A DNA stretch of 64,000 nt from Caballeronia pedi (GCF_001544915.2 NZ_FCOE02000021.1:1-64000), one strand, 5' to 3'. Shown: positions 32,447 to 41,396, counted from the stretch's first letter. Notes: a model not told the origin generated them from the sequence alone. Numbers and translations are program-made.

Positions 32447-33463
32447 ATGGCCCGCAAACTGAGCATGAAGATGGCGATCAACGAAGCCATCGATCAGGAA
32501 ATGACCCGCGATCCGAGCGTGATCGTGCTGGGTGAGGATATCGTCGGCGGCGCAGGCGCGGACGGCGAAAAGGACGCGTGGGGCGGCGTGCTCGGCGTGA
32601 CCAAGGGACTCTACGCGAAGCACGGCGACCGGCTGCTCGACACGCCGCTGTCGGAGTCGGCGTATATCGGCGCGGCAATCGGCGCTGCGGCGTGCGGCAT
32701 GCGTCCGATCGCGGAGCTGATGTTCATCGACTTCATGGGCGTGTGCTTCGACCAGATCTTCAATCAGGCCGCCAAATTCCGCTACATGTTCGGCGGCAAG
32801 GCGGAAACGCCCGTCGTGATCCGCGCGATGGTCGGCGCGGGTTTCCGCGCGGCGGCACAGCACAGCCAGATGCTCACGCCGCTATTCACGCACATTCCCG
32901 GCCTGAAAGTGGTTTGCCCGTCGACGCCTTACGACACCAAGGGTCTTTTGATCCAGGCGATCCGCGACAACGATCCGGTCATCTTCTGCGAGCACAAGAA
33001 CCTCTACGGCTTCGAAGGCGAAGTGCCCGAGAACTCGTACGCGATTCCGTTCGGCGAGGCGAACATCGTGCGCGACGGCCGTGACGTGTCGATCGTCACG
33101 TACGGACTGATGGTGCATCGCGCGCTCGAAGCGGCATCGACGCTCGCGAAAGAGGGCATCGAAGCGGAAGTCGTCGATCTGCGCACGCTGTCGCCGCTCG
33201 ATATCGACACCGTGATCGAAACGGTCGAGAACACGGGGCGGCTCGTGGTCGTCGATGAGGCGCATCCGCGCTGCAACATCGCCACCGATATTTCCGCGCA
33301 AGTCGCGCAGCAGGCCTTCGGCGCGCTGAAGGCCGGCATCGAGATGGTGACCGCGCCGCATACGCCGGTGCCGTTCTCGCCGACGCTCGAAGATCTTTAC
33401 ATTCCGAGCGCCGCGCAGATCGCCGACGCCGCACGAAAAACCATGAAGGGAGGAAAGCACTGA
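32447..33463 (+). CDS. acoB: acetoin dehydrogenase E1 component, beta subunit
   Basis: 338 residues, transketolase pyrimidine-binding and C-terminal domains. Family motifs include VIVLGEDIVGGAG, DTPLSESAYIGAAIGAA, ELMFIDFMGVCFDQI and DLRTLSPLDIDTV. It forms the E1 alpha2-beta2 tetramer with AcoA. A GGAGAC ribosome binding site lies in the 18-bp gap after acoA. Its stop codon overlaps the acoC ATG (TGATG), suggesting translational coupling. Confidence 0.95.
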   Translation: MARKLSMKMAINEAIDQEMTRDPSVIVLGEDIVGGAGADGEKDAWGGVLGVTKGLYAKHGDRLLDTPLSESAYIGAAIGAAACGMRPIAELMFIDFMGVCFDQIFNQAAKFRYMFGGKAETPVVIRAMVGAGFRAAAQHSQMLTPLFTHIPGLKVVCPSTPYDTKGLLIQAIRDNDPVIFCEHKNLYGFEGEVPENSYAIPFGEANIVRDGRDVSIVTYGLMVHRALEAASTLAKEGIEAEVVDLRTLSPLDIDTVIETVENTGRLVVVDEAHPRCNIATDISAQVAQQAFGALKAGIEMVTAPHTPVPFSPTLEDLYIPSAAQIADAARKTMKGGKH

Positions 33464-34587
33464 TGTCCGCAATCACACCGATCGTGATGCCCAAATGGGG
33501 CTTGTCGATGAAGGAAGGCACGGTCAACGAGTGGCTCGTTGAGGAGGGCACGGAGATCACCGTCGGCATGCCGATTCTCGATGTCGAAACCGACAAGATC
33601 GCCAATGCAGTCGAAGCGCCCGATGCCGGTTTGCTACGCCGCAAGGTGGCGGAAGCGGGCGATACGCTGCCGGTGAAGGCGCTGCTCGGCGTGCTCGCGT
33701 CGGCTGACGTGAGCGACGCTGATATCGACGCCTATGTGTCGTCGTACGTGACGCCCGCCGGGGACGAGGAAGAAGGTGAGGAAGCCGCGGCGTATCACTT
33801 CGTCGATGTCGACGGCATCCGCGTGCGCTACGCCGCGCGCGGTGGCGACGACGCGAGCAGGCCCGCGGTGCTGTTCATCCACGGCTTCGGCGGCGATCTC
33901 GACAACTGGCTCTTCAATCTCGATGCGCTCGCGGAAAAGAATCGCGTGTTCGCGCTGGATTTGCCGGGCCACGGGCAATCGACGCCGAAAGTGCCGGGCA
34001 CGACGCTGGCCGATCTCGCGGGCTTCGTCGGCAAGTTCATGGACGCGCTGGAACTGAAGAAGGCGCATCTCGTCGGGCATTCGATGGGCGGCGGCATCGC
34101 GGCGCAGATGGCTGTCGATCAGCCGGAGCGCGTGGCGTCGGTGTCGCTGATTTCGCCAGCCGGTTTCGGCGATGAGGTAAACAACGCGTACACCGAAGGT
34201 TTCGTGACGGCGGAGTCGCGCCGCGAACTGAAGCCGGTCGTGGAACTGCTGTTCGCGAATCCGGAGCTCGTGAGCCGCCAGATGCTCGACGATCTGCTGA
34301 AATACAAGCGGCTCGACGGCGTGAGCACCGCGCTCACTTCGCTCAATGGCGGGTTGTTCGCGGGCGGTCGGCAGAGCGCGCAGCCGGGCGGCAAGCTGGC
34401 CGCGACGGGCAAGCCGGTGCTCGTGATCTGGGGTGAAAAGGACCAGATCATTCCCGCCGCGCACGCGAAGCATGCACCGGACGGCGCGACCGTGCGCGTA
34501 TTCGACGACGCCGGCCACATGAGCCAGATGGAGAAGGCGAACGAGGTGAACGCGTTGTTGAAGGAGCACGTGCAAAAGGGCGGCTGA
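33463..34587 (+). CDS. acoC: acetoin dehydrogenase E2 (lipoyl domain fused to alpha/beta hydrolase)
   Basis: 374 residues. Residues 1-80 are a lipoyl domain with ETDKIA and lipoylated Lys45. After a short acidic linker (DEEEGEEA) an alpha/beta hydrolase-type domain begins, with FIHGFGGD, nucleophile elbow GHSMGGG (Ser207) and His352. This layout is characteristic of AcoC; it lacks the peripheral E3-binding and the classical CoA-dependent acyltransferase domains. It accepts the acetyl unit from E1 and transfers it to CoA. GGAGG lies ten bases upstream inside acoB. No E3 gene follows. Confidence 0.93.
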   Translation: MSAITPIVMPKWGLSMKEGTVNEWLVEEGTEITVGMPILDVETDKIANAVEAPDAGLLRRKVAEAGDTLPVKALLGVLASADVSDADIDAYVSSYVTPAGDEEEGEEAAAYHFVDVDGIRVRYAARGGDDASRPAVLFIHGFGGDLDNWLFNLDALAEKNRVFALDLPGHGQSTPKVPGTTLADLAGFVGKFMDALELKKAHLVGHSMGGGIAAQMAVDQPERVASVSLISPAGFGDEVNNAYTEGFVTAESRRELKPVVELLFANPELVSRQMLDDLLKYKRLDGVSTALTSLNGGLFAGGRQSAQPGGKLAATGKPVLVIWGEKDQIIPAAHAKHAPDGATVRVFDDAGHMSQMEKANEVNALLKEHVQKGG

Positions 34588-34604
34588 GCGCGTCCCGATC
34601 CGCC

Positions 34605-34639
34605 CGCGCCCCGCCGGAGAAGGCCGCCGACGGGGCGCG
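34605..34639. repeat. 9-bp GC-rich inverted repeat between acoC and the lipoate ligase gene
   Basis: CGCGCCCCG (34605-34613) and CGGGGCGCG (34631-34639) flank 17 nt. There is no T-run. It may protect the 3' end of the aco message or weaken read-through into the next gene. Confidence 0.5.
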
Positions 34640-34665
34640 CTCGTTCGTCGCCGTTATTGGCTACC

Positions 34666-35454
34666 ATGCTGGGGTGGCGTCCGCTCGGGACGCGCCCGGA
34701 CATCGACTCCATGCTCTTCCAACTGCTCGATCCCGCCTCGCTTTCCGGCGATCCCCTCGATGCCGAGGAGGCGCTGCTCGCGCGCGCGGCCGCAGGCGAC
34801 GCCGTCGCGCACGTCTGGGAAGCGCCTGTGTCGCTGGTCGTGCCGCGTAGCTATCAGCGTTACGCGCCGCTCGCCGACGCTCGCGACGCCTTCGCACGGC
34901 GCGGTTGTCCCGTCTGGCTGCGTCTGTCGGGCGGCGGCCTCGTTCCACAAGGCCCGGGCATTCTCAATCTGAGCCTTGCCTATCCGGTGCGCGCGCCGAT
35001 GGGCACGCTTTCCGAAACCGTCTATCTGCATCTATGCAGGATTCTCGCCGATGCGCTCAACTCGCTCGGCGTGCTGACGCACTGGCAGGCGGTCGAAGGC
35101 TCGTTCTGCGATGGCCGCTTCAACCTCGCGTGGGGCCCCGGCGACGACGCGCGCAAGATCGCCGGCACGGCGCAATACTGGCGTCGCGTGCCTGACGGCG
35201 ACAATGACCAGCCGCTCTACGCGGTGCTCGCGCACGCCGTTCTGCTCGTCGATGCCGATCCGATCGAAATCAACGAGCGCGCCAACGCGTTCGAAGCGAT
35301 GATCGGCAGCGGACGGCGCTACGAAGAATTGCGCGTCGTGACCGTTGCGCAGGCGCTCGCCTACGAATGTTTCTCGATACCCGCCGATCTGCGCGAGCGC
35401 GTGCGCGCGGCGTTGATCGATCGTGTGAAGGATGCGCCGCTGCCTGAGCAATAA
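34666..35454 (+). CDS. lipoate-protein ligase A family protein
   Basis: 262 residues, BPL/LplA/LipB fold. RLSGGGLVPQGPGILNLSL corresponds to the family's R(R)xSGGG..yh..GNLN segment that holds the lipoyl-AMP, and ARKIAGTAQ contains the conserved Lys. It would attach lipoate, or transfer lipoyl/octanoyl groups, to a lipoyl domain. The position just after acoC suggests AcoC Lys45 as the target. The start is uncertain because no ribosome binding site is seen before the ATG at 34666; a TTG three codons upstream and an ATG at 34711 are alternatives. Whether it acts as a ligase or a transferase cannot be read from sequence. Confidence 0.82.
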   Translation: MLGWRPLGTRPDIDSMLFQLLDPASLSGDPLDAEEALLARAAAGDAVAHVWEAPVSLVVPRSYQRYAPLADARDAFARRGCPVWLRLSGGGLVPQGPGILNLSLAYPVRAPMGTLSETVYLHLCRILADALNSLGVLTHWQAVEGSFCDGRFNLAWGPGDDARKIAGTAQYWRRVPDGDNDQPLYAVLAHAVLLVDADPIEINERANAFEAMIGSGRRYEELRVVTVAQALAYECFSIPADLRERVRAALIDRVKDAPLPEQ

Positions 35455-35472
35455 AAACGCATCGAGGTGGCC

Positions 35473-36303
35473 ATGCCGCTCAGAAGTGCTTCGAACGGGT
35501 TCTTCTTCGCGCTGTGGGTGGCCGTGTGCGCCGCCGCGCCCGAGTTCCTGTGGCAAGGTCTCTTTTCGCTGTTCGGCCACTTTTCCCTGACGGATGCGGC
35601 CGCCGCGCTGTTAATCGGCGCGATTCTCGCGTTCTTCGTCGAGCCCGTTCTGGAGCGCCTGCGTGGCCTTGGCGACGCGCCCGCGCACGCGGAAAAGTCG
35701 CCGGCCTTCGCGGCGTGCGAGGCGTTGAGCTTCGCGGTCGTCGCCGTGTGCGTGCATGAGGCGATCACCGTGTATGTCGCGGCAAGTCACTCCAACGAGC
35801 AGGCGGCCGAGAATCTCGCGAGGGCCGTCGGGCTGGCGCTGCAATGGGCGATCACGCCTTTTTTCATCACAATTGCGTGGATGGCCGCGCGCGGGCCGTC
35901 ATGGATCGCGTGGCCGGTGGCGGCGTTCGCGGTGATCGTCAGCTTTGTCGCCGGCGTGATATTCGGATGGAGCGTGCACGTGCTCGTGACGAGCGTGATT
36001 CCGGTGATCTGCGTGCTGATCGCGGGATGCATCATCGTGCGGCAACAATGGGACGCGCGCACGTTCAGGCGCTGCGCGCGGGCGACGGGTGTCATTGCGC
36101 TCGCCTGGCTCGTGCTGACGGGCATGCTGCAAGTCGCGCTATGGCTCGCGCACGTGCAGGCGTTTCGCATCTACGAACGAACGGAGTTCTGGAGCGACCT
36201 GCGCTTCTATATCGGCTGGGTGACGGGCTTGCTCGTCGCGCCCGCGTTCGTGCCCGACGCGCCGCTCAACGCCGGTGGCGATGACCGGCGCGTGCGGCGA
36301 TGA
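35473..36303 (+). CDS. integral membrane protein of unknown function
   Basis: 276 residues with about seven hydrophobic segments (for example NGFFFALWVAVCAAAPEFLW and IAWPVAAFAVIVSFVAGVIF) separated by short loops. No transporter or enzyme motif was recognised. A GAGG ribosome binding site is six bases before the ATG. It begins 18 bp after the lipoate-ligase gene, so it may share that transcript, but a role in acetoin use is not indicated. Confidence 0.75.
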   Translation: MPLRSASNGFFFALWVAVCAAAPEFLWQGLFSLFGHFSLTDAAAALLIGAILAFFVEPVLERLRGLGDAPAHAEKSPAFAACEALSFAVVAVCVHEAITVYVAASHSNEQAAENLARAVGLALQWAITPFFITIAWMAARGPSWIAWPVAAFAVIVSFVAGVIFGWSVHVLVTSVIPVICVLIAGCIIVRQQWDARTFRRCARATGVIALAWLVLTGMLQVALWLAHVQAFRIYERTEFWSDLRFYIGWVTGLLVAPAFVPDAPLNAGGDDRRVRR

Positions 36304-36311
36304 CGAATCCG

Positions 36312-36839
36312 TCAGTACGCTCCAGGCGGCGGTTGCCAGCCGGCCGGGGGCGGAGGCGGCGGTGGCGTGGTGTATGACGAGCCGTAAGGCTGGGTCGTGC
36401 GCACCGCGCCGCGCACCGGCACCTTGTCGCCGGCGGCGTACATGCATTGCAGATATGCGTAGTCGTAACGCTGCTGCACGTTGTAGCCCGATGCCTGCGA
36501 TGCGCCGACGCCGAACGCGCTGCCGGTCAGCAGACCCGCGCCCGCGCCGATGGCCGCACCCGAGCCGCCGCCGAACGCCGCGCCCGCGGCAGCGCCGATC
36601 GCGGTGCCGACGACCGCACTGCCGACCGCGCTGTTGGTCGCGGCCTGATTCGCGTCCACGCCGCCGACCTGATTGAGGGCGAACTGCCGGCACGAGGCGT
36701 CGTCGGCACGGAACTGGTCGAACGTCTTGGTGCTGCCGGGCAGCGCCATCACGCTGGGACCGGTGGGCATCACGGTGCAGGCCGAAAGGCCGAGCGCGCC
36801 GATTCCCGCAAGGAGCAGGGCAAGCCTTGAGTAGTTCAT
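36312..36839 (-). CDS. outer-membrane lipoprotein with glycine-zipper region
   Basis: 175 residues from the ATG at 36839. A lipoprotein signal peptide ends in the lipobox LSAC (Cys20). The middle is a Gly/Ala zipper (GSAVVGTAIGAAAGAAFGGG followed by GAAIGAGAGLLTGS), a pattern that inserts in or packs against membranes. The C-terminus is Pro-rich (PPPPPPPAGWQPPP). Function is unknown; it belongs to the broad class of glycine-zipper lipoproteins. The ribosome binding site is weak (AAGAA). It is the second gene after a related small exported protein, 49 bp apart. Confidence 0.8.
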   Translation of the reverse strand: MNYSRLALLLAGIGALGLSACTVMPTGPSVMALPGSTKTFDQFRADDASCRQFALNQVGGVDANQAATNSAVGSAVVGTAIGAAAGAAFGGGSGAAIGAGAGLLTGSAFGVGASQASGYNVQQRYDYAYLQCMYAAGDKVPVRGAVRTTQPYGSSYTTPPPPPPPAGWQPPPGAY

Positions 36840-36888
36840 GGATTCTTGCAAATTCGTTTCGTCGTCGGTTTTCAAAGCGCCGGAAGCG

Positions 36889-37239
36889 TCAGTTCGACGG
36901 CGGGGGCGTCGCCGGAACCGGGCGCCATGCGCCGGCGCATTGCTTTACGTACGGGTAGTAGGCTCTCGCGGAGTCGCAGTAGTACCACAGGCCGGGCTGC
37001 TGCGCGGGCGCGCCGGGATCGGCGGCAGGCTGGCCCTGCTCGACGTATTGCACCGGCGCGGACGGCGCGACGACCACGGGCGGCGGCGGATAGTAGTAAT
37101 ACGGCGCCGGCGCGACGGGATACGGGTAATACACGGGTCCGCCGACCCACACGCCGACGCGAGCCCAGGCGTATGCATTGGCGGTCACGCCCGCGCTCGC
37201 GATCAGCGACAGCGCGATTAAAGCCTTCAGGCGATTCAC
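36889..37239 (-). CDS. small exported Pro/Tyr-rich protein, GTG start
   Basis: 116 residues. I chose the GTG at 37239 because GGAG lies six bases upstream and the protein then begins with a compact signal peptide (MNRLKALIALSLIASAGVTA). An ATG 28 codons earlier has no such site. The mature part is rich in Tyr and Pro (VYYPYPVAPAPYYYYPPPPV) and has two Cys near the C-terminus. It resembles the YXWGXW-type cell-envelope proteins common in Burkholderia. Likely co-transcribed with the lipoprotein gene downstream. Confidence 0.72.
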   Translation of the reverse strand: MNRLKALIALSLIASAGVTANAYAWARVGVWVGGPVYYPYPVAPAPYYYYPPPPVVVAPSAPVQYVEQGQPAADPGAPAQQPGLWYYCDSARAYYPYVKQCAGAWRPVPATPPPSN

Positions 37240-37412
37240 GACCTTCTCCAGAAAAATTGTTCGCTGTGACGATGCCTTTAACGGAAAACCGGCCTCCGCT
37301 GTTGACCGGACATGGCACATCATTCAACGCTATTCCAGTTGGGGTGGAAATACAATTACAGGACCCGGCCCGTTTTTTTCGGCGCGTTACCCGGTAAAAA
37401 AACGTCGCCATA

Positions 37413-38168
37413 TCACGCGCGCAGCACGGTAATTCCGGCTTGCTCGATCGGCTCGGTGAGCTTCGCGTCAGCCGCATCCTCGACGATGATCGTCTGCGCC
37501 AGTTCGATCGCCCCGATCCTGTAAGCCGACGCCGCGTTGAGCTTCGCCGCCGACGCCAGCACGACGGTTTCCGCCGCGCGCGCCGCGAGCGCCCGCTTGA
37601 TATGCGCTTCCTCGAAATCGCCGGTGGTGAGGCCGGCGGCCGGATGCACGCCGGTGACGCCCATGAAATAGATGTCGGCGTGGATGTGCGACATGGCGTC
37701 GACGGCCGCCGCGCCGACCGTGACGATCGAATGCTTGTAGAGCTTGCCGCCGATCAGCACGACTTCGACCGACGCATGCTCCGCCAGCGCAACCGCGACG
37801 CTCGGACTATGCGTGACGAGCGTCGCGCAAAGGTGCTCGGGCAGTTGCCGCACGAGCAGTGCGGACGTGGTGCCGCCATCGATGATGACGACCTGCCCCG
37901 GTCCGATCATTTCCGCCGCTTTTTTCGCGATGCGCCGCTTCGCGTCCGATTCCATTTCCTGACGCCTTGCGAACGGCGCAATGGCAGGCGACGCCGGCAG
38001 CGCGCCGCCATGCACGCGTTGCAACAGGCCTTCGGCTGCGAGTTCGCGCAAGTCGCGCCGGACGGTGTCTTCCGAGACGCCGAAGTGCGCGCTCAGATCG
38101 CTGGCGAGCACCTGGCCCTCGCGTTTGAGGGTATCGAGGATCGCTTTCTTGCGTTGGCTGGTCAACAT
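37413..38168 (-). CDS. DeoR-family transcriptional repressor
   Basis: 251 residues. The N-terminal DeoR winged helix (RKKAILDTLKREGQ, then LSAHFGVSEDTVRRDLRELA) is followed by a DeoR C-terminal sugar-phosphate sensor domain with IIDGGTT and VLIGGKLYKHS. Family members respond to phosphorylated sugars or nucleotides. It is divergent from a NudK-type Nudix gene, and the 79-bp space between them carries three TGCACG repeats, likely its operator. The frame is open upstream, but the ATG at 38168 places the start directly before the usual DeoR N-terminus. Confidence 0.88.
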   Translation of the reverse strand: MLTSQRKKAILDTLKREGQVLASDLSAHFGVSEDTVRRDLRELAAEGLLQRVHGGALPASPAIAPFARRQEMESDAKRRIAKKAAEMIGPGQVVIIDGGTTSALLVRQLPEHLCATLVTHSPSVAVALAEHASVEVVLIGGKLYKHSIVTVGAAAVDAMSHIHADIYFMGVTGVHPAAGLTTGDFEEAHIKRALAARAAETVVLASAAKLNAASAYRIGAIELAQTIIVEDAADAKLTEPIEQAGITVLRA

Positions 38169-38172
38169 GGGT

Positions 38173-38209
38173 TTGCACGAATTCACTTGATATTGCACGA
38201 AACTGCACG
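38173..38209. promoter_or_regulatory. TTGCACGAA direct repeats, candidate DeoR-family operator
   Basis: TTGCACGAA occurs at 38173-38181 and 38193-38201, exactly 20 bp apart (two helical turns), and a third TGCACG follows at 38204-38209. The array lies between the divergent regulator and Nudix genes. Confidence 0.6.
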
Positions 38210-38247
38210 CTACCATGGGCCCGATTAAATGTCGAACAGGTGAAGCG

Positions 38248-38835
38248 ATGGAAACGAAAGAGCGCGTCCGCATCCTCAAAACTGAGATCCTTTCGGACGA
38301 CTGGTACGTCCTCAGAAAGGTCACCTTCGACTTCCTGCGCCGCGACGGCACCTGGCAGCGTCAAAGCCGCGAAACGTACGACCGCGGCAACGGCGCGACC
38401 ATCCTGCTGCACGACCGCAAGACGGGCAACGTGCTTCTGACGCGCCAGTTCCGCATGCCCGCATTCGTCAACGGCCACCACGGCATGTTGATAGAGACGC
38501 CCGGCGGTTTGCTCGACAACGCGTCGCCGGAAGAGCGCATTCGCGCCGAAGTGGAAGAGGAAACGGGATATCGCGTGCATCACGTCGAGAAGATTTTCGA
38601 GGCGTTCATGAGTCCCGGATCGGTGACGGAAAAGCTCTATTTCTATCTCGGCGAGTACGACGGTTCGATGCGCGTGTCGGACGGCGGCGGCGTCGAGGAA
38701 GAAGGCGAGGAAATCGAGACGATCGAAGTCCCGGTGCAAACGGCGCTGCACATGATAGAGCGCGGCGAAATCATGGACGGCAAGACGATCATGCTCTTGC
38801 AGTATGCGGCGCTGAAGGCGCGTTCGGGCGCGTAG
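38248..38835 (+). CDS. nudK: Nudix hydrolase, NudK/GDP-mannose pyrophosphatase type
   Basis: 195 residues. The Nudix box is GLLDNASPEERIRAEVEEET plus GY, with the first conserved Glu replaced by Ser but the EEET catalytic helix intact. The downstream FMSPGSVTEKLYFYLGEYD matches the NudK signature (MSPGxVTE). NudK hydrolyses GDP-mannose and related nucleotide sugars to sugar phosphate and NMP. The ATG follows AGGTGAAG. Divergent from a DeoR-type repressor, so probably controlled by a sugar-phosphate signal. Confidence 0.87.
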   Translation: METKERVRILKTEILSDDWYVLRKVTFDFLRRDGTWQRQSRETYDRGNGATILLHDRKTGNVLLTRQFRMPAFVNGHHGMLIETPGGLLDNASPEERIRAEVEEETGYRVHHVEKIFEAFMSPGSVTEKLYFYLGEYDGSMRVSDGGGVEEEGEEIETIEVPVQTALHMIERGEIMDGKTIMLLQYAALKARSGA

Positions 38836-38837
38836 AT

Positions 38838-39788
38838 TCAGCCTGAACGGGATGACCGAAGATCGAGGCTCCCGGCAAATCGTTCCGCGAGTTTCTCGGC
38901 CTCGAACGCGTTCACGACCCAGTCGATGAACGCGCGCGTTTTTGCGGGCAAAAGCGTTCGCGACGGGAAGTACATCGAGATCGCGCCCGCATCCGAATAC
39001 CAGCGCGGCGCGAGTCGGACCAATGCGCCATTTTCGAGATCCGCCAGCACGTCCGCCGTGGCGAGCATGGCGACACCCATACCGAGCAAGGCGGCCCCGC
39101 GCATCGCGGACGGATCGTTTACGACGAACGACTCCTGCAGACGCACTGGCGCTTCGCGGCCGGTCACGTCGCGCATGGTCCAATGGCGCACGCGGCCCGA
39201 CTGCAAGGAACGCATGACGATGCCGCGAAACGCCTGCAGGTCGGCAGGCTCGCGTGGCGGCGTCTTATCGGCCATGTAGCCCGGCGATGCGACCGCGATC
39301 ACATGCGCAGGCGCCAGTGTCCGCGCGACGACCGTCGGCGAAAGGTCGAACCCTCCACCGATCGCGACGTCGTACCCCTCCGCGATCAGATCGACTTGCC
39401 GGTTCTCGAAGTGCCATTCGGGCTTGATGCGCGGATACCGCTCAAGGAAGCCAGGCAGCAGCGGCAGGATATGCGCCACGCCGAAAGTCGGCGCCAGGCT
39501 GAGCTTGAGAACGCCCGCAGGTTCGCCGCCGTCACCCGCGATGCCCGCGATGGCGGCCTGAATGCCACTCAGACTGTCCGATATGGCCAGCCGGAACGAT
39601 TCGCCGGCTTCGGTCAGAGTCAGCTTGCGGGTCGAGCGATGAAAGAGCCGCACGCCGAGATTGCGTTCGAGCATCGCGACATTGCGGCTCACCGCTGCCG
39701 GCGTCAGAGACAGCCATCGAGCGGCTTCAGAGAAGCTCCCGTGCTCCGCGCTGCGGATGAACGATTCGAGATTGGCGAGCGTTTCCAT
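38838..39788 (-). CDS. LysR-family transcriptional regulator
   Basis: 316 residues. N-terminal winged helix (FSEAARWLSLTPAAVSRNVAMLE) and a periplasmic-binding-like effector domain (YDVAIGGGFDLSPT). It is of the subgroup that often controls a neighbouring oxidoreductase gene. Divergent from the SDR-reductase-hydrolase cluster that starts 110 bp away, which is its probable target. The ATG at 39788 has GAAGAAG eight bases upstream. It is convergent with nudK, with 2 bp between them. Confidence 0.88.
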   Translation of the reverse strand: METLANLESFIRSAEHGSFSEAARWLSLTPAAVSRNVAMLERNLGVRLFHRSTRKLTLTEAGESFRLAISDSLSGIQAAIAGIAGDGGEPAGVLKLSLAPTFGVAHILPLLPGFLERYPRIKPEWHFENRQVDLIAEGYDVAIGGGFDLSPTVVARTLAPAHVIAVASPGYMADKTPPREPADLQAFRGIVMRSLQSGRVRHWTMRDVTGREAPVRLQESFVVNDPSAMRGAALLGMGVAMLATADVLADLENGALVRLAPRWYSDAGAISMYFPSRTLLPAKTRAFIDWVVNAFEAEKLAERFAGSLDLRSSRSG

Positions 39789-39898
39789 TGCATCTTCTTC
39801 AAGCAAACGTTGAAAGTATAACAAGCCGCTTCCTACTAACGCTTGAGCTTCGAAGCCGCCATAGTTGCTTCAACCCAAACCAAGCAAGGAGCGAAGCA

Positions 39899-40651
39899 AT
39901 GAGCAACGATCTGAAACCTCTCGGCGGCAAGGTAGCGCTGGTCACCGGCGGCTCGCGGTCCATCGGAGCGGCGATTGCGAAGCGGCTCGCGCAAGACGGC
40001 GCTGCCGTTGCATTGACGTACAGCGCGTCGCCCGAGCGCGCGGCCGAGGTCGTCGGCGAAATCGAAGCCGCGGGCGGCAGGGCGCTTGCGATTCAGGCCG
40101 ACTCGGGCGAGCCATCGGCGGTGCGCGCGGCGGTGGCTGCGACAGTCGAAAAGCTCGGCGGCATCGACATTCTCGTGAACAACGCCGGCATGGCGATCAA
40201 TGCGCCGATCAAGGACTACAGGTTCGAGGACTTCGAGCGCATGCTCGCCGTCAACGTGACCGGCGTCTTCGTCGCGACTCAGGAAGCCGTGCGCCACATG
40301 AAGCAGGGCGGCCGCGTGATTCACATCGGCTCGTCGATGACGCGGTATGCGGCGTTTCCGACCGCGTCCGTCTACACGCTCACGAAAGGCGCGATCACGG
40401 GATTCAATCGCAGTCTCGTGCGCGATCTCGGCCCGAAGGGCATCACGGTCAACACCGTGCATCCCGGACCCACCGACACGGACATGAACCCGGCCGACGG
40501 ACCCGTCGCCGCGATCGTCGGCCCCGGCATGGCGATCGGCCGTTATGGCCAGCCCGCCGAGATCGCGAGCGTCGTCGCCTATCTCGCGACGCCCGAAGCC
40601 GCTTTCATCACAGGCGCGGATATCGTCGCCGACGGCGGTCTGACGGCTTGA
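39899..40651 (+). CDS. short-chain dehydrogenase/reductase
   Basis: 250 residues. Classical SDR: TGGSRSIG cofactor motif, NNAG, catalytic Ser in HIGSSM, YTLTK (Tyr and Lys), and VHPGPTDTDM after the active site. It is close to 3-oxoacyl-ACP-reductase-like SDRs, but the substrate is unknown. AAGGAG lies eight bases before the ATG. First of a cluster (SDR, NADP-binding protein, hydrolase) divergent from a LysR regulator. Confidence 0.9.
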   Translation: MSNDLKPLGGKVALVTGGSRSIGAAIAKRLAQDGAAVALTYSASPERAAEVVGEIEAAGGRALAIQADSGEPSAVRAAVAATVEKLGGIDILVNNAGMAINAPIKDYRFEDFERMLAVNVTGVFVATQEAVRHMKQGGRVIHIGSSMTRYAAFPTASVYTLTKGAITGFNRSLVRDLGPKGITVNTVHPGPTDTDMNPADGPVAAIVGPGMAIGRYGQPAEIASVVAYLATPEAAFITGADIVADGGLTA

Positions 40652-40685
40652 ATCCCACTAATCGGAATGTCGAAGGAGCATTGCC

Positions 40686-41288
40686 ATGCATAGCATCGGA
40701 ATTATCGGGGCCGGTAATATCGGCGAAGCAATTGCGACCGCGCTCGCTCGAAAGGACATCGCTGTAACGCTGTCGAACAGTCGCGGACCGGAGAGCCTCA
40801 GGGAACGCGCTTCGGCCATCGGCGCGAGCGTCACGCCCGGCACGCGTGAAGAAGCGGCGTCGAAGGACATCGTGTTCGTCGCGGTGAACTGGTCGAAGCT
40901 GCCTGCCGCGCTCGATGGCTTGCCCGATTTCGCGGGCCGGATCGTGGTCGATACGAACAATCCGATCGAAGCGCCGTTGTTCAAACCCGTCGACCTCGGC
41001 ACGCGCGCGTCGTCGGAAGTATTCACCGATCTGGTGCCTGGCGCGAGGGTCGTCAAGGGCTTCAACCATCTGCAACCCCACTTGCTGACGGGCGATCCAT
41101 CCAGCGAAGGCGGTAAGCGTGTACTGTTCTACTCGGGCGACGATGCGGACTCGAAAGCTGAAATCGGCGCACTGATAGACCGGCTCGGATTCTTCGGTAT
41201 CGATCTCGGTTCACTTGCTGTCGGTGCGCGCCTCGTTCAGTTTCCGGGCGGTCCTTTGCCAGCGCTCAATCTGGTGAAGTTCGGCTGA
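40686..41288 (+). CDS. NADPH-dependent reductase-like protein (F420-oxidoreductase/NPD1 fold)
   Basis: 200 residues. N-terminal Rossmann motif GIIGAGNIGEAIATAL, then NSRGPESL (NADPH 2'-phosphate contact), VVDTNNP and the motif GARVVKGFNHLQPHLL. The family contains coenzyme-F420:NADPH oxidoreductases and many bacterial proteins of unknown substrate that do not use F420. AAGGAG is nine bases upstream of the ATG. The gene is 34 bp after the SDR gene and likely co-transcribed. Confidence 0.85.
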   Translation: MHSIGIIGAGNIGEAIATALARKDIAVTLSNSRGPESLRERASAIGASVTPGTREEAASKDIVFVAVNWSKLPAALDGLPDFAGRIVVDTNNPIEAPLFKPVDLGTRASSEVFTDLVPGARVVKGFNHLQPHLLTGDPSSEGGKRVLFYSGDDADSKAEIGALIDRLGFFGIDLGSLAVGARLVQFPGGPLPALNLVKFG

Positions 41289-41396
41289 GCGTCGTCGGTC
41301 TCCTTTGTATGGCCTGCAAGAACGTCGAAGCCGGCGCCGAGTCTTCAAGCTTGGTCCGGCGTCCTGCTCCAAACCTTCCAACGAGTGAGGATCACC

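Noticed and set aside
30308..32863. An 851-codon open frame on the - strand across acoX, acoA and acoB
   Set aside because: The + strand frames have clear acoX/acoA/acoB motifs and ribosome binding sites; the opposite frame is low-complexity Arg/His-rich.
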